Shown: one piece after another, positions 44,665 through 55,999 of the stretch
How the letters are laid out: each line of letters opens with the position of its first letter
Numbering within the stretch: the first letter of the stretch is position 1
Source of the DNA: Platanthera guangdongensis
Taxonomy: Eukaryota; Streptophyta; Magnoliopsida; Asparagales; Orchidaceae
DNA length: 64,000 nt
NCBI GenBank assembly: GCA_039583875.1
Contig: CM077152.1
Location: forward strand, 17,471,059-17,535,058
Direction of reading: 5' to 3'
Translations under genes and position numbers: made by a program
The notes under the pieces: model-generated
The model's database searches: none
What the model saw: the letters and a program-made list of their open reading frames with translations, nothing else
What the model was told of the DNA's origin: nothing

Positions 44665-45115
44665 CCGTGAATGGAACATCTATTCTCCTTCTTTATTCTA
44701 TGTCTATCTCAAAATTGCCTATTCCATTCAAGAGCATAAAATAAGGTGCCAAATAAGAACCAATCAACTCCAAATGAGCATTTACGAGAAATTTGTTAAA
44801 CAAGTAGGTATCTTCAAGAAAATAAAAATGAGTGAGCAAGTGTTCAAGTTTGTCCATTTATATATGGAGCTTTAAAAAAATTCAAGCTTTTTCAATTATT
44901 TATATCAATGAATATAAATGAGATTTAATGAATATCAACTTGTTTATCGAACGTACTATTTTACTTTCATCCCTACTTACATTCAGGTGTAATTATAAGT
45001 ATCTAAGAAATTCTTTCAAGACGTCTTCTATAACATGAGAGGAATTTAGTCCATGTCAAATTGATTTGACAATTAAAAATATATTCTTGAACAGTAAAAT
45101 AGAAAAAGAAGATAC

Positions 45116-45199
45116 CTTCAATTCTCAAAGGAGTTTGAGGACATCCTCGTAGATCTGTACCATGCCCACAATTGTCACATTTGATGACATAGGAAGGCA
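45116..45199 (-). CDS. Gene X, exon A (most upstream one visible)
   Basis: Acceptor TGAATTTGGACAG, then the frame PSYVIKCDNCGHGTDLRGC and PQTPLRIE, ending GAAG|GTATCT in phase 1. The CDNCGHGTDLRGC block has a CX2C plus distant Cys pattern that could bind zinc. No stop. The next exon in phase is B at 35391, 9.7 kb away across the copia D pair. Upstream exons are not found, and I cannot exclude that exon A belongs to another minus-strand gene. Confidence 0.5.
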
Positions 45200-46150
45200 C
45201 TGTCCAAATTCAAAAGTTTTTAGAAATAATAACATTCAACAAAGTCAATAATCATCAGATAAAATAATTCGAATAACTTTAAAGTTAATCAAGGGAAAGT
45301 AGATCAGGAAGAAAAGGAAATAAGCAATATTTATATTTCTGATTAGATTTCTAAATATTTATAGAAAGTCAAAAAAGGTAAATTAATCGTCAGAAATGAT
45401 TATCCAGAATATATAATAGGATAAACCAATTGAAGTAAGATACGTGATGGTATACTTAGCATTTTTTAAAAACCTTTTATCAAGTTGTAAATACCTCCTC
45501 ACATTCATCTTATACTACAATAGAGCATATAAAATAAATTAAATAAAATAAGATATAATAATAAAAAGATTAAGTAAAAAAAGTAAGATAAATAAAGAGC
45601 AATGTTCATAGCACCTTAAAATAGGCTAATAGCACCCAAAAATAAATCAAAACCCTCATTTTATTTATGCCTGGTTCAAACACTCCCTGCTATAGTCGCA
45701 CCCCTCAACCCTAGTGATATTATAACATGTTGGCTATTAGCAATTTTAGGAGTGCTATTAACATTGCTCTAAATAAAAACAAATAGAAATCGCAAAAACT
45801 CATAGTTTTGTTTATCAGTTCACAATTCCTCCCTAAATTGATGTCACAGTTTCGTACGGTCTCTCTTTGTTTATGCTTCTTGAGCCACTGTCAATAGCAG
45901 TTTGTTTCTCTTTGCCTATAATAGTTGGATCTCACAAACAACCAATAGCAATTGTATGCGCATCCAGAAGGACTCCAATTGTCACCGCCAACCTGCTGCA
46001 ATTGGTTGATTGATTGCTTTATGTCAATTGATTTGTCTTCTCCTATAACTGCGAGCTACTGCTATCACCTGTCTTCATCTCGAATTGAGATCCATCGTTA
46101 TATAATGCAGCTGAGACCTGACCCCTCCCTTTCATCTCGTGGAATCATCA
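45200..46150. other. AT-rich sequence, nothing recognised
   Basis: No exon, terminal repeat or RNA gene seen. Confidence 0.4.
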
Positions 46151-47586
46151 GTTGAGATTATTAGTTTAGTATTAATATTGGTCTATTAGTATGTGAGTGG
46201 GTTTAGTCCCACATCTTGAGTCAAGTTGTAAGTGTCAATGTATTTTCTATATATTATGCCCTATATGGATGAATAAGATCACTCAAATATTTTTCCCTCT
46301 TACTTTCTACTTGGTATCAGAGGAATCGGTCTGACAACCTAAATAAATTTTTCTCCTGTTTTTCGCTTCCGCCACTGTTTCCCCCTCCCGAGTCCCAACC
46401 CGTGTTTCCGTTTCCAAGAGCTGCTAGGGCTCACACCCGCCGCTCCCGCTCCTGTCGACAATGTCGATCGTTGATCCCGTCGACAAGAGCGGTTCTGATT
46501 CCGCTGCTGCTTCCGCCCGCGTCATCGACGCCTATGCTGCTAACGCTCTCCGACGCCGACGCCTGTTGCTGCTTCTCCTGATGACGCCGACGCCTGTCGA
46601 CGCTTCTCTCGACGACTTCGCCGCGTGTCGCTGCTTCTCCCGACGACGTCGACGCCTGTCGCTGCTTCTCCCGACGACTTCGTCGCCGCTGCTGTCGTGT
46701 GCTGCTACGCTCTCCTTCGTCGAATCCGTTGGCTGCTCTCTATCCCGGAGCAGATCTAGTCTCCTCCTTCATGCCCGACTACTAACCCTTATGGGGTGTT
46801 GATCTCTCAAGGATGCTGGAGTTTTTGCGTTTTTTGTTGTTGTTCTTGTTTTACGTGTGACACATGATGTTTGCGTCTCGTTGATGGAGTGTCTGTTGCT
46901 GTTTTTTTTGCAGTTTTATTTGTATCTTCCTCGGTGTTTCATGTGTTTTTATGCCTATTTGCACATGGGTTTCACGTGAGAGGGAGTGTTTGGGATAAGG
47001 GCGGCCCGGATGATTTTTTCCGTTGTTCGCCTTAGTCCCACATGGACTCTAGGCTTATGTCGTGCGTTGTTTGTGTCTCCCCAAGTTTTTCTTTAATGAT
47101 TGGTGTGTGGTATGGTCTTTGGTGGTTGTTTCTCCTCTTTCTCTCTTATCCCCGCGGTCACGTAGATCTGTGTGTGAGGTGTTATCCACGCAGTCTCGTG
47201 GATTCGTGTGTGTGGTGTTATCCCCGCGGCCCCGTAGATCTGTGCGTGTGTGGTGTTATCCCCGTGGTCTCCTGGATTCGTGCGTGTGGTTTCTTTCCCG
47301 CGGGTGTAGTGTGTGGGAATATCCCAGGTCACCCATCTTGTCCCACCTTTGTCTACCACATTTATCCTTTCCATTGATGTTGTCAAGCTTGAGGTTTCCC
47401 CTCCAGCTTGAGGGGAAGAGTTGAGATTATTAGTTTAGTATTAATATTGGTCTATTAGTATGTGAGTGAGTTTAGTCTCACATCTGGAGTCAAGTTGTAA
47501 GTGTCAATGTATTTCCTATATATTATGCCCTATATGTATGAATAAGATCACTCAAATATTTTTCCCTCTTACTTTCTACTTCAACA
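46151..47586 (+). mobile_element. Complete small non-autonomous LTR element (family S), 1.4 kb
   Basis: Two LTRs of about 161-167 bases (46151-46311 and 47420-47586) are nearly identical. Both open GTTGAGATTATTAG and include GTCYCACATCT and TATTATGCCCTATATG. The 3' one ends ACTTCAACA, while the 5' one has lost TCAACA before the primer site TGGTATCAGAG (46312). The interior (1.1 kb) has a short open frame (46461-46802, MSIVDPVDKSGSDSAAASA..., low-complexity), four 36-38-base tandem repeats (47146-47289), a hairpin and the polypurine tract GAGGGGAAGAG. There is no gag or pol, so it depends on other elements' proteins. Confidence 0.82.
47146..47289 (+). repeat. 36-38-bp tandem repeat, four units
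   Basis: Units begin TTATCCCCGCGGTC and end GTGTGTGTGGTG. Three similar units are at 27970-28083 in the other family S member, so the repeat belongs to the family. Confidence 0.85.
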
Positions 47587-47839
47587 TCTCATTAACATCC
47601 AAAATGACTCGAGCCAGTTCTACCGCAATTGAACTTTGTTGAATGCAAATACCAAGTTCACTCACTGTGGCGGGATGGTATCATGGTACACACCACAAGC
47701 TATAGTCTTCATGGATTCACACTCGAGCACCAACCTCACAAAATGTGGAACTAGGATGAGCAACTATATACATTTTTGTTGCTAGTATTTCCGCTTCCTT
47801 CAGTATTAGGTTTAGCAGTATGTGAAGGAAATCCTTCCC

Positions 47840-48350
47840 GGTGCGCATCGTCTTCTGCCTTCAACAAGCAATCATCGCTTCTCCTAGATGGATAATTGAT
47901 TCAAGTGCATCTGATTATATATTTGATAATGCAACTCTATTTACTCATCTCCATAAACCTCCATTAACTACTAATGCTATTCTCATTGATAAATCCACTT
48001 CCCTAGAACGAGTAATTGGTAGTGTACAACCTACACAATATCTACTTCTGCAGTTTGTGCTTTTTGACCAAAACTTTCTTTTCAATATGATCTTCATCCA
48101 TAAACCTACTCACCATCATAACAGTACTGCTACGTTTATTGCTTCATTTATAAGCATCAAGGATTTGAAGACCATAACAGTGATTGTTATCAAGCACAAA
48201 ATAAAAGGTGTTTATCATCTTACTGCAAACTCTCGATGTCTGATTTTACAACCACCAGTCCATTGCTGCAAATTTACGATCAGTTGGGACATCCAAGTTA
48301 CCAAACTTCGAGAAAAAGGTGTGTTCTTTATCCATCTTAGAAGTCGATAA
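47840..48350 (+). pseudogene. Ty1/copia protease and pre-integrase relic
   Basis: PRWIIDSSASDYIFDNATLF corresponds to the retropepsin motif (DSGASDHI in intact copies), followed by IKGVYHLTANS. In a shifted frame LQIYDQLGHPSYQTSRKRC is the pre-integrase region. It ends at about 48350 without integrase core. The long unbroken frame makes it one of the less decayed relics, but both ends are missing. Confidence 0.7.
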
Positions 48351-48689
48351 TGTGAATACCAGGATCTGATTAGTGATTGCGATTTAATTAGGATCGGCGT
48401 CATCGACAATTTGACGTATTTACTTTCTTTATGGTTAATTTCACGAGTCAATCGGAAATGTAAATAATGTCTATCAATAGGAAGTTTATTTCGACGCATG
48501 TGTCATCGGTTCACGAGGGCAAAATGTTTTAAAATTGGTAAATGATAGAGCAATGGCAATTTTGCAATATACAGAGAAAACCTAATACTTCCCTCAAACA
48601 AATCTCTAGCCGTTTAACGCCCCTCCACTTGGTCCCGTAATGTAACCGAACACACGATCCTCTCACAAAAAACTGCAGACAACCTCTAG

Positions 48690-49391
48690 GCGATTAAGGC
48701 ACGAGATTGCACGGTCCTCATTGTTTGGAGGTGTCATTCTCTTCTTCTCGCTGACGATTTCCAACAATTCTTTCTTCCTCGTTCCAGCAAGCCGGAGAGC
48801 CCTCCCTTCTACATTGATCGCAACAAGCTCTTGCTCTCCTTGTTGGAAGCCGACTACCCTTCCCCGAGGTTTCCCGTCTCTCGTCCAACCTTCCCTAAAT
48901 GTCGTTTCTTCGGTAACTGACGTTTTCAAGTTAATCAGATGGAGTTCTATGTTTCCTTCTCTCTTCCATTCTTAAGTTTAGATATTAAAATTTTCTATTT
49001 ACCTTCTTCAGCCGATACCAGTAATTTGTCTTCGGGTTTCTTGAGGGTAACAATGAAATCAATCTGTCTAGACGTGGATCTTTACTCCTCTTGCCGGCTG
49101 CTTAGGGCAAGGTAATACTTTTGTTCCTCTTTCAGATATCCTTCTCTTTCTTTTCTTATATTCTTGGGGTATCTACTTGGGGTTTAGCTGTTTGTTTGGG
49201 AGGTGATGCTTAAGTAGTGACGTAGTTAATTGTCCTTCCATGTTACAACCCTAATTGGATTTGTATGGATTGATGATTTTGGGATCAGTGCAGGAGAAGG
49301 ATTATGTTGTGAGTTGACAAAGAATACATCCTTGTAGTTGTGGAACTTAGAGAATCATGTCTCCGCACCGCCTATGCATTCCATCACCGAG
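48690..49391 (+). pseudogene. Gene P: three phase-compatible exon-like blocks, with a stop in the third
   Basis: Block 1 (48690-48912) reads LLLADDFQQFFLPRSSKPES, then PFYIDRNKLLLSLLEADYP, up to the donor TTCG|GTAACT. Block 2 (49012-49111, acceptor TTCTTCAG, donor GCAAG|GTAATA) continues in phase with ADTSNLSSGFLRVTMKSICL, DVDLYSSCRLLRA. Block 3 (49294-49391, acceptor ATCAGTGCAG, donor CGAG|GTAAGA) has a TGA six codons in, then DKEYILVVVELRESCLRTAY. An ATG in another frame (MSPHRLCIPSP) exists in block 3. No ATG opens block 1. It is either a decayed gene, an exon set whose start lies elsewhere, or a 5' untranslated region with chance open frames. Confidence 0.33.
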
Positions 49392-49729
49392 GTAAGAAAT
49401 TTGTTTCCTTTAAGCTAGACATACCGTAATGCAATGATGAGAACAGTACAATGTTACATAAGAATATGATACGGACATGAAATCTTGTATAACACACTTA
49501 ATGCACTTAATGCATCGATGAGAACAGTAGAGCATAAGTTAATCGTCTGGTCATGATAATTCAAACCATGTATACTAGAATGTGAGAAGCAACATCTCTT
49601 ATAGTTAGACATATAGTGTAGATATATGAATGGTCCCCTCAAATGTAGTTTTGCCATAATATGGAGAATAAATAATACACGTAACTATGAAAACACATTT
49701 TATGTATAGAGAAAATAGTGAATCATAGT

Positions 49730-50835
49730 TGTTGAGATTATTGGTATTAATATTTATGTGCGAGTGGATATTAGTCCCACATTGTTTGTCCATCTTTACG
49801 AGTCCCTTGTAATGTTTTAAATATATCCCTATATGGATGAATAAGAATGTCTCACATTTCTTTTCATTTTTCCCAACATGGTATCAGAGTGGGTTAATAA
49901 TTCCTAGTTTCTGAAACCCTAAATTTTCTTTTCCCGAGTGGCCTCTAAATTTCAAGATTCTTCCTCCTGCTTCCGTCCTAATTGATTGCGCTGCTAGGGT
50001 TCTCCTAGGGTTGCTCCGCCTCTGCTCCCATCGATAGAATCGACGCTTGATTCCATCGACGGGAGTGGAACCCCCTTCCCCACGACGTTCGTGGCTCTCA
50101 ACGTGGAGGTCTCTCTCTCCGGTTCTGTCTTCCTGCCGATGTCAATGACGTTCCTGTTTTCCGTCGACATCGGTGATCCTGGCTTCCGCTGCGACCCCAC
50201 TGGTCTTGCTGATCCCGTCCGAAGGTCTCCTATTGCTGCTTATTGTCGACAACGTCCCTTCTTCTTCCCGTCGGTCCCGTCCGGAGGTCTCCCATTCCAG
50301 AAATGTATCTTCTTCCATCGGATCTGGCAGCCATTTATTCTTCCCATCGACTTGTGTGAACCACTAGTCGTTGGTCTTGCTTCTCCCGTCATCGACGAAT
50401 CTGGCTTGCCGCGTCCTCTTCCCACCCAGTGCTTCCTCTTGCGCTGCCTCGTGTGTGTTCGACGTGTTTATCCGTCATCCTTCCGCTGCTGCCTCTGATG
50501 ATCCCGCCGGCCTCCATGGATCTCGCTGCTCACATCTCTCGTCGATGATGGTGATGATGAGTGTTTGTTTTCTAAGTGGTTTTTTATTTGTCTTAGTTTT
50601 ATTGTGTTGTATATCTTCATGTACCTGTTTTTTCACGTGAGGGGGAGTGGTTGGGACGAAGGTGATTCAGATGATCTTACCCGACCTTTCGCCTTCGTTC
50701 TGCACGACCACTAGACTTATGTCATATCTTGTTTGAGTTTCCCAATTTTTATTTTGACTGGTCATGCGTTGGGGAATGATTGTTGCTGGTTGTTCTAATC
50801 TCAACGGGTTGTGTCGAGTGAGACCATGTCGGGTG
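49730..50835 (+). mobile_element. 5' half of a family S element (LTR 49730-49878 and interior)
   Basis: LTR opens TGTTGAGATTATTGG, ends TTTCCCAACA, and is followed by TGGTATCAGAG. The interior has CACGTGAGGGGGAGTGGTTG (50633) like the complete element at 46975, and GC-rich low-complexity open stretches (50091-50498) that I do not treat as genes. At about 50835 it gives way to gypsy RNase H. The rest of the family S element appears at 57005-57418. Confidence 0.75.
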
Positions 50836-52745
50836 GGATTATGTCGTGTGGGACCATCTTTTGTGCGGATCGAGTTGTGTGCTAGTACAACATGACAACG
50901 TTATAGCGTATGAGTCTAGACAGCTGAAGCCTCATGAAAGGAATTACCCCATCCATGACTTGGAATTGACGGCTGTAATTTTTGCGTTAAAGTTGTGGAG
51001 GCACTACGTGTATGGTGCAAGGGTGGAGATCTTCACGGACCATAAGATTCTGAAGTATCTCTTGGATCAGAAAGATTTGAACACGCGACAACGCAGGTGA
51101 GTCGAGTTCCTTGGGGACTACGACATGGCGATTCAGTACACGCCAGATAAGGTCAATGTTGTGGCCGATGTTTTGAGCAGAAAATATTCTGGGCAAGGGA
51201 ACTTGATTGAGGCACATGACGAGCGGTTGGTGCAAGACTTCGAGTCTCTTAGCATTGTCTGTGTAGCCACAAGTGAATCTAGCATGACACGGTTGAATTT
51301 GATATAGTTGCAGTGCGACTTGTCTGATCGTATTCGGGAGGCAACCAGTGTGAATGTAGAGTTTCAGTCACTGGTAGAGGAAACTCAGAAAGGCTAAGGC
51401 AGTGCCATGGAGATGAGAGGCGTGATCTTAAAGAAGAATGGAAGGGTGTGTGTACCACAGTTCGGCAAGCTCCATGAGGAGTTGATGTTCGAGACACACT
51501 TTATAAAGTACTTCATTCATCCGGGCAGTACAAACATGTACATGGATTTGAAGGAATCTTTTTGGTGGACTGGGATGAAACGGGATGAGGTTTTGTACGT
51601 AAGCCGATGCCAGACTTGTGTCTTAGTGAAAGCCGAGTGTCAAAGGCCGGGCGGGTTCTTGAAGCCCCTTCCTATTCCCGAGTGTAAGTTCGACGACATC
51701 TCCATAGACTTTGTGCATGGTTTGCTTCGGTCGCCGCAAGGTAATGATGCAATTTGGGTTATCGTGGACCGCCTGACCAAGGTGGCTCACTTTATTCCAA
51801 ATCGGAAGGAAGATGGTGTGGAGAAGCTTGTGGAGCTTTATGTTCAGAACATTGTATGGTTTCATGAGATTCCAAAGAGTATTGTTAGTGATCAGGATGG
51901 ACAGTTTACGTCCAAGGACTAGAGGCTAGTGCAGAGGAGTTTGGGCACCAAGCATAAGTTAAGTACCGCATTCCATCCGCAAACCGATGGTCAAACGGAG
52001 AGGACAAACCGTACTTCAGAAGATATGTTGAGGATGTGTTCCCTCGATTTTGGCAAGAGATGGAAGACAATCTTTTTATGGTGGAGTTCGCCTACAACAA
52101 TAGCTTCCAAGCGAGCATCCAGATGCCACCGTATGAGGCATTGTATGGTAGGTGGTGTCGAAAGCCAATATGTCATGGATAGAGGCGGGAGACACCCAAC
52201 TTTTGAGAAAAGAGGCAATGACTGATGTTTGTGAGTTGGTTCAGACGATCCAGGAGCGCATGAAGGTTGCTCAGGATCAGCAAGCAAAATATTTCAATGC
52301 GCATCACAGGAATGTGAAGTTTGCAGTGGGCGACATGGTATGCTTAAATATCAAGCCTTTCAAGTGTGTTTCGCGGATTCAGTGGCTCAAGAAATTGAGC
52401 CCGAGGTATTTGGGACCGTTCAAGGTCACAGAGTGCATAGGCGAGGCAGCATATCGACTGGCGTTGTCTGAAGAGCTGAGCGGATTACACGATGTCTTCC
52501 ACGTCTCGGTGCTGAGAAAGGCCTTAGTGGAGCCGTGTGATATGGTCGAGTCAGCGGCAGTGCCAGTGGCAGTAGATTTGAGGATGACGGTTCATCCGAT
52601 TTCCGTGGAGGATTCGGAAATCCGGCGTTTGCGGAATAAAGATGTCAAGCTCGTGAAAGTACGTTGGGACAACTGCGGGCGAGACGAGTTCTCTTGGGAG
52701 TGCGAGCAAGCAATGCGGGAAAACTTCCCAGAACTGTTTGCTTGA
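50836..52745 (+). pseudogene. Ty3/gypsy chromovirus D pol: RNase H, integrase, chromodomain
   Basis: RNase [52 protein letters not shown]. Integrase zinc module: HEELMFETHF ... CQTCVLVKAECQ. DDE core: DDISIDFVHGL, SIVSDQDGQFTSKD (then TAG at 51920), TAFHPQTDGQTERTN. C-terminal module: LKKLSPRYLGPFKVTECIGE and LSGLHDVFHVSVLRKAL. A chromodomain-like tail VKVRWDNCGRDEFSWECEQA ends FPELFA at 52745. Stops at 51098 and 51305 and a frame change near 52150 disable it. Gag, protease and RT are missing at the left. Confidence 0.86.
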
Positions 52746-52795
52746 GGTATGTTTTCATTTTGTAGCATTTTAATTTCGAGTACGAAATTATTTTA

Positions 52796-52815
52796 AGGGG
52801 AGGGGGGGGGGGAGT
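52796..52815 (+). other. Polypurine tract with a G13 run, chromovirus D
   Basis: AAGGGGA followed by thirteen G and AG immediately precedes the LTR start TGTAACACCCC. The long G run is expanded compared with the other polypurine tracts here. Confidence 0.75.
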
Positions 52816-54751
52816 TGTAACACCCCAAAATTTATGCCTTGTGTCTGAATGTGCCTGGAGATATTGCCAGGCGATGGTATACGGTCGAGACGAGACTGTT
52901 GAGAATCTCGGCGATGTCGTCGAGACTGCCGGGCCTCTCGACGGTACCGTCGAGACCGCCAGGGAGTCTCAGCGATATCGTCGAGACCGCTGGGTGTCTC
53001 GACGGTACTGCTGGGAGTGGCGGGTCCCACGTTTTAACGCGGAAGGGCGAACCTGAGCGGGTTACGGGGCATCTGATTGTCTTGGAAATTTATCCAATGA
53101 CCCAGATCTTTCGCTGTAAGCCTTAAATAGGGCAGAAGGGATTTACCCCTTATTTTTTTTCAAGTCCACCGTGACCATGACGGCTCGTGAGCGGGAGATA
53201 GTGGAGTAAGAAGACGACCTAGAACCGCCATTGTTGGAAATTTGGAGCTCCGACTGCCGATCCAAGACCAGATCCGCGGAGAGGGCGTAGAGGCGAACAC
53301 AATCATCCGAGCATCTTCAAGTGTTTATGGCGAGGAAGAGGTTTCATAAGGTAACGACATCTCTCCTCCTGGTTTTAGGATGCGTGCACGACATCCCCTT
53401 TGTTTATGTCTTTATTTTTGAGCATTTAGGCATCGAATCTCTCAAATAAGAAGGGTTCGATTCGCCTTGGTTCAAGAAAACCACAAGGTCGATTGAGTCT
53501 GTCCCCGACATATTTTACATTAAAAATCCGCTCCGTTAGTGGATTATGCATTGTGGGTGAAGCCGTAATCGCGACCGGTGGTCCGATTCGGTGATGTTGC
53601 TTGATGTGCATGTTAGGGATTTTGCTAGAAATCCAATTGCGGCGAAGACGCCGTTGTGATGCCCTCAATTTCGGGTGAGAACAATTGATGGTTTAGGGTG
53701 GGAACGTTTATGTTTGTTGAATGCTATGTGAAGACGTGACTTTGTCTCTGTGGTCGGCTGGCTAGCCCCGTGACGTTCCAAGTCTTGTGTGGAGGGTGTC
53801 CCAGCAAGACAAGACCCCTTTTTGAAAACTGACGAGACCTCCAAGCTTTAGACAAGCCCAGGTGATGAAGCCCATGAGCGGGAAGGGTCAAGTGAGGGTT
53901 CTTAGCATCAGTTGGATTGTTGTGGTGTAACTGACGAGTGTTGAAGCTTGCAGGCAAGCTCCTGTGTTGAGAACCATAAGCGGGTGGGGCCTACGCAAGA
54001 GTTCCATTTGCGGCTTGAAAGCCGTTGGGGAAAATTGGAAGTACTCATGTGATTGATGTGGTGATGATATGTGTTGATGTGTTAGAATCATACACGCTTA
54101 GGGTGTCTCGGGTGAAACCCAGGTTTGTATACATGCTGCATGGTAGACCCCTTTTACTTCAATGCTCAACATAGAAATGTGTTTAATGTTTGTGACACCC
54201 ACACTTGTTATTTCTACGCTGCTTTCCTTATATTACAGATGTATACAAAGTGCTGACCTGTAGGGTGATGGAGTGCTCCGGGGTCCGCTAGGGACGACCG
54301 AGAGGAGGGGTGTTGGTTACACGGTTGAGGTCAGTCTTCGCTGACCCACGTTACGTCAAATTTTTATAGAGCAATGATCGCAAGCTGAAGCAAGCTCGTC
54401 AGTCAAAAAGGCCTAAGCATAGACTTCTTCTGCTTGGTAGTTTGTTGTGTTTCCTTACTCGGTTTTCGGCTTGTATGCCGAGGTAGCATAGACTTAATGT
54501 ATTTTTTTTTGAAAATGTGTTGATGTTTTTGGGACATTCAGGTGATGTAAGGGCATACGACCATTTGGACTTCTATGGCAGTGGACAGTTTTTGTTTTCC
54601 AGTGTTGGTTTAATGTTTCCGCTATTTTATTTCTGTGTTATGAGATGGATAGTATTCTATATCAATTTATAATACCAAAGCTGTGACGTATATATGTTAT
54701 GGGGCCCCGACCGGACCCATATTATAGGATCATTGCAGGGAAGGTGTTATA
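52816..54751 (+). repeat. LTR of chromovirus D, copy 1 (1.94 kb), followed by a primer site
   Basis: Starts TGTAACACCCCAAAATTTAT and ends GGGAAGGTGTTATA (from an expected TGTTACA). It carries inverted-repeat GTCGAGAC words (52880-53010), TATA-like CTTAAATAGGGC (53123), and a donor CATAAG|GTAACG (about 53350). After three bases comes TGGTATCAAAGC (54755), an initiator-tRNA-Met primer site. This sequence is therefore the 3' LTR of the pol at 50836-52745 and also the 5' LTR of the truncated pol at 54780. Confidence 0.85.
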
Positions 54752-54779
54752 ATTTGGTATCAAAGCGTATGCGACCATG

Positions 54780-55399
54780 TTGTGTGGGACCATCCTTTGT
54801 GCGGATTGGGTTGTGTGCTAGTACAACATGACAAAGTTATAGCATATGGGTCTGGACAGCTGAAGTCTCATGAGAGAAATTAATCCATCCATGACTTGGA
54901 ATTGACGACGATAATTTTTGCGTTAAATTTATGGCGGCACTACATGTATGGTGCAAGGGTGGAGATCTTCACGGACCATAAGAGCATGAAGTATCTCTTG
55001 GATCAAAAATATTTGAACATGCAACAACGCATATGGGTCGAATTCCTTGGGGACTACGACGTGACGATTCAGTACACGCCAGACAAGGCCAACGTTGTGG
55101 TCGATGCTTTGAGTAGGAAATATTTTGGGCAAGGGAACTGGATTGAGGTACATGACGAGCGGTTGGTGCGATACTTCGAGTCTCTTAGCATTGTTTGTGT
55201 AGCCAGAGGTGAATCTAGCGTGACAAGGTTGAATTGGATAGAGTTGCGGTGCGACTTGTCTGATCGTATTCGGGAGGCAACCAGTGTGAATGTAAAGTTC
55301 CAGCCACTGGTGGAGGAAGCTCATTGGTCACGGCGTCGCAGGCAACTCTATCCTGAAAGAAGAGAGGGTAGCAGAAGTAATCAAATCAACCACAAATGA
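54780..55399 (+). pseudogene. Chromovirus D RNase H, second copy
   Basis: [59 protein letters not shown] in one frame to about 55330. It is closely related to 50870-51370. It follows the primer site directly, so gag to RT has been deleted. Confidence 0.82.
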
Positions 55400-55995
55400 G
55401 CTGAGATTATCGCATTACGTGAGTTCGACTCGCGGTCATCTTGGTCAGGCTGCACGTCGCGACCAAAATACCATACTCGCGGCAAGGAGACTGCACGGTC
55501 ACGGTGTCATTTACACAGTCATTGCTGAGTTTTGTGAGATGATCGACCACAAATGGAGAAGAGGAGACTGCACGGTCACAGTGTCAGCACACTAGCGGCA
55601 AGGAACACGCCGCGACCAAAATACGATACTCGCAGCAAAGAAGAAACAAGCCGCAACAAAGGGCGACAAACAAAGGCGGCAAGAGCAAAAGAAGCCGCAC
55701 ATCAAACTGCGTGAACACCATAAGTCGCAGAGACAAGCGACTAGCAAAGAAGCCGCGCCAAGAAAAAGAAGAACAAGTGTCTGCCTGGTCAAGGTGACAA
55801 CACACCAGCGGCAAGGAAGAAGCCGCGAGTTGAAGATGGCTATTATGCAAAACGTATTTTCAAAAGATGAAAAATTAGAAAAAAATAGGCGATTGATATC
55901 GGCACTACACTTTTGGATATTCGCACTACATTACTTCTAATTTTTCGCGTCTTTTGAAAATACTTCTTATATCACCAAAAATTTAGTTGAGATGA
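55400..55995 (-). other. Insertion resembling a copia D leader
   Basis: Repeated GGAGACTGCACGGTCAC and CACTAGCGGCAAGGA words and AAGCCGC-rich sequence resemble the leader at 40880-41010 of the copia D element. No LTR or gag attached. The integrase copy resumes at about 56000. Confidence 0.4.
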
Positions 55996-55999
55996 TCGC

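Noticed and set aside
48721..48975. Transit-peptide-like protein in an alternative + frame
   Set aside because: It has no ATG start and ignores the donor at 48912. The frame that fits the splice sites is different.
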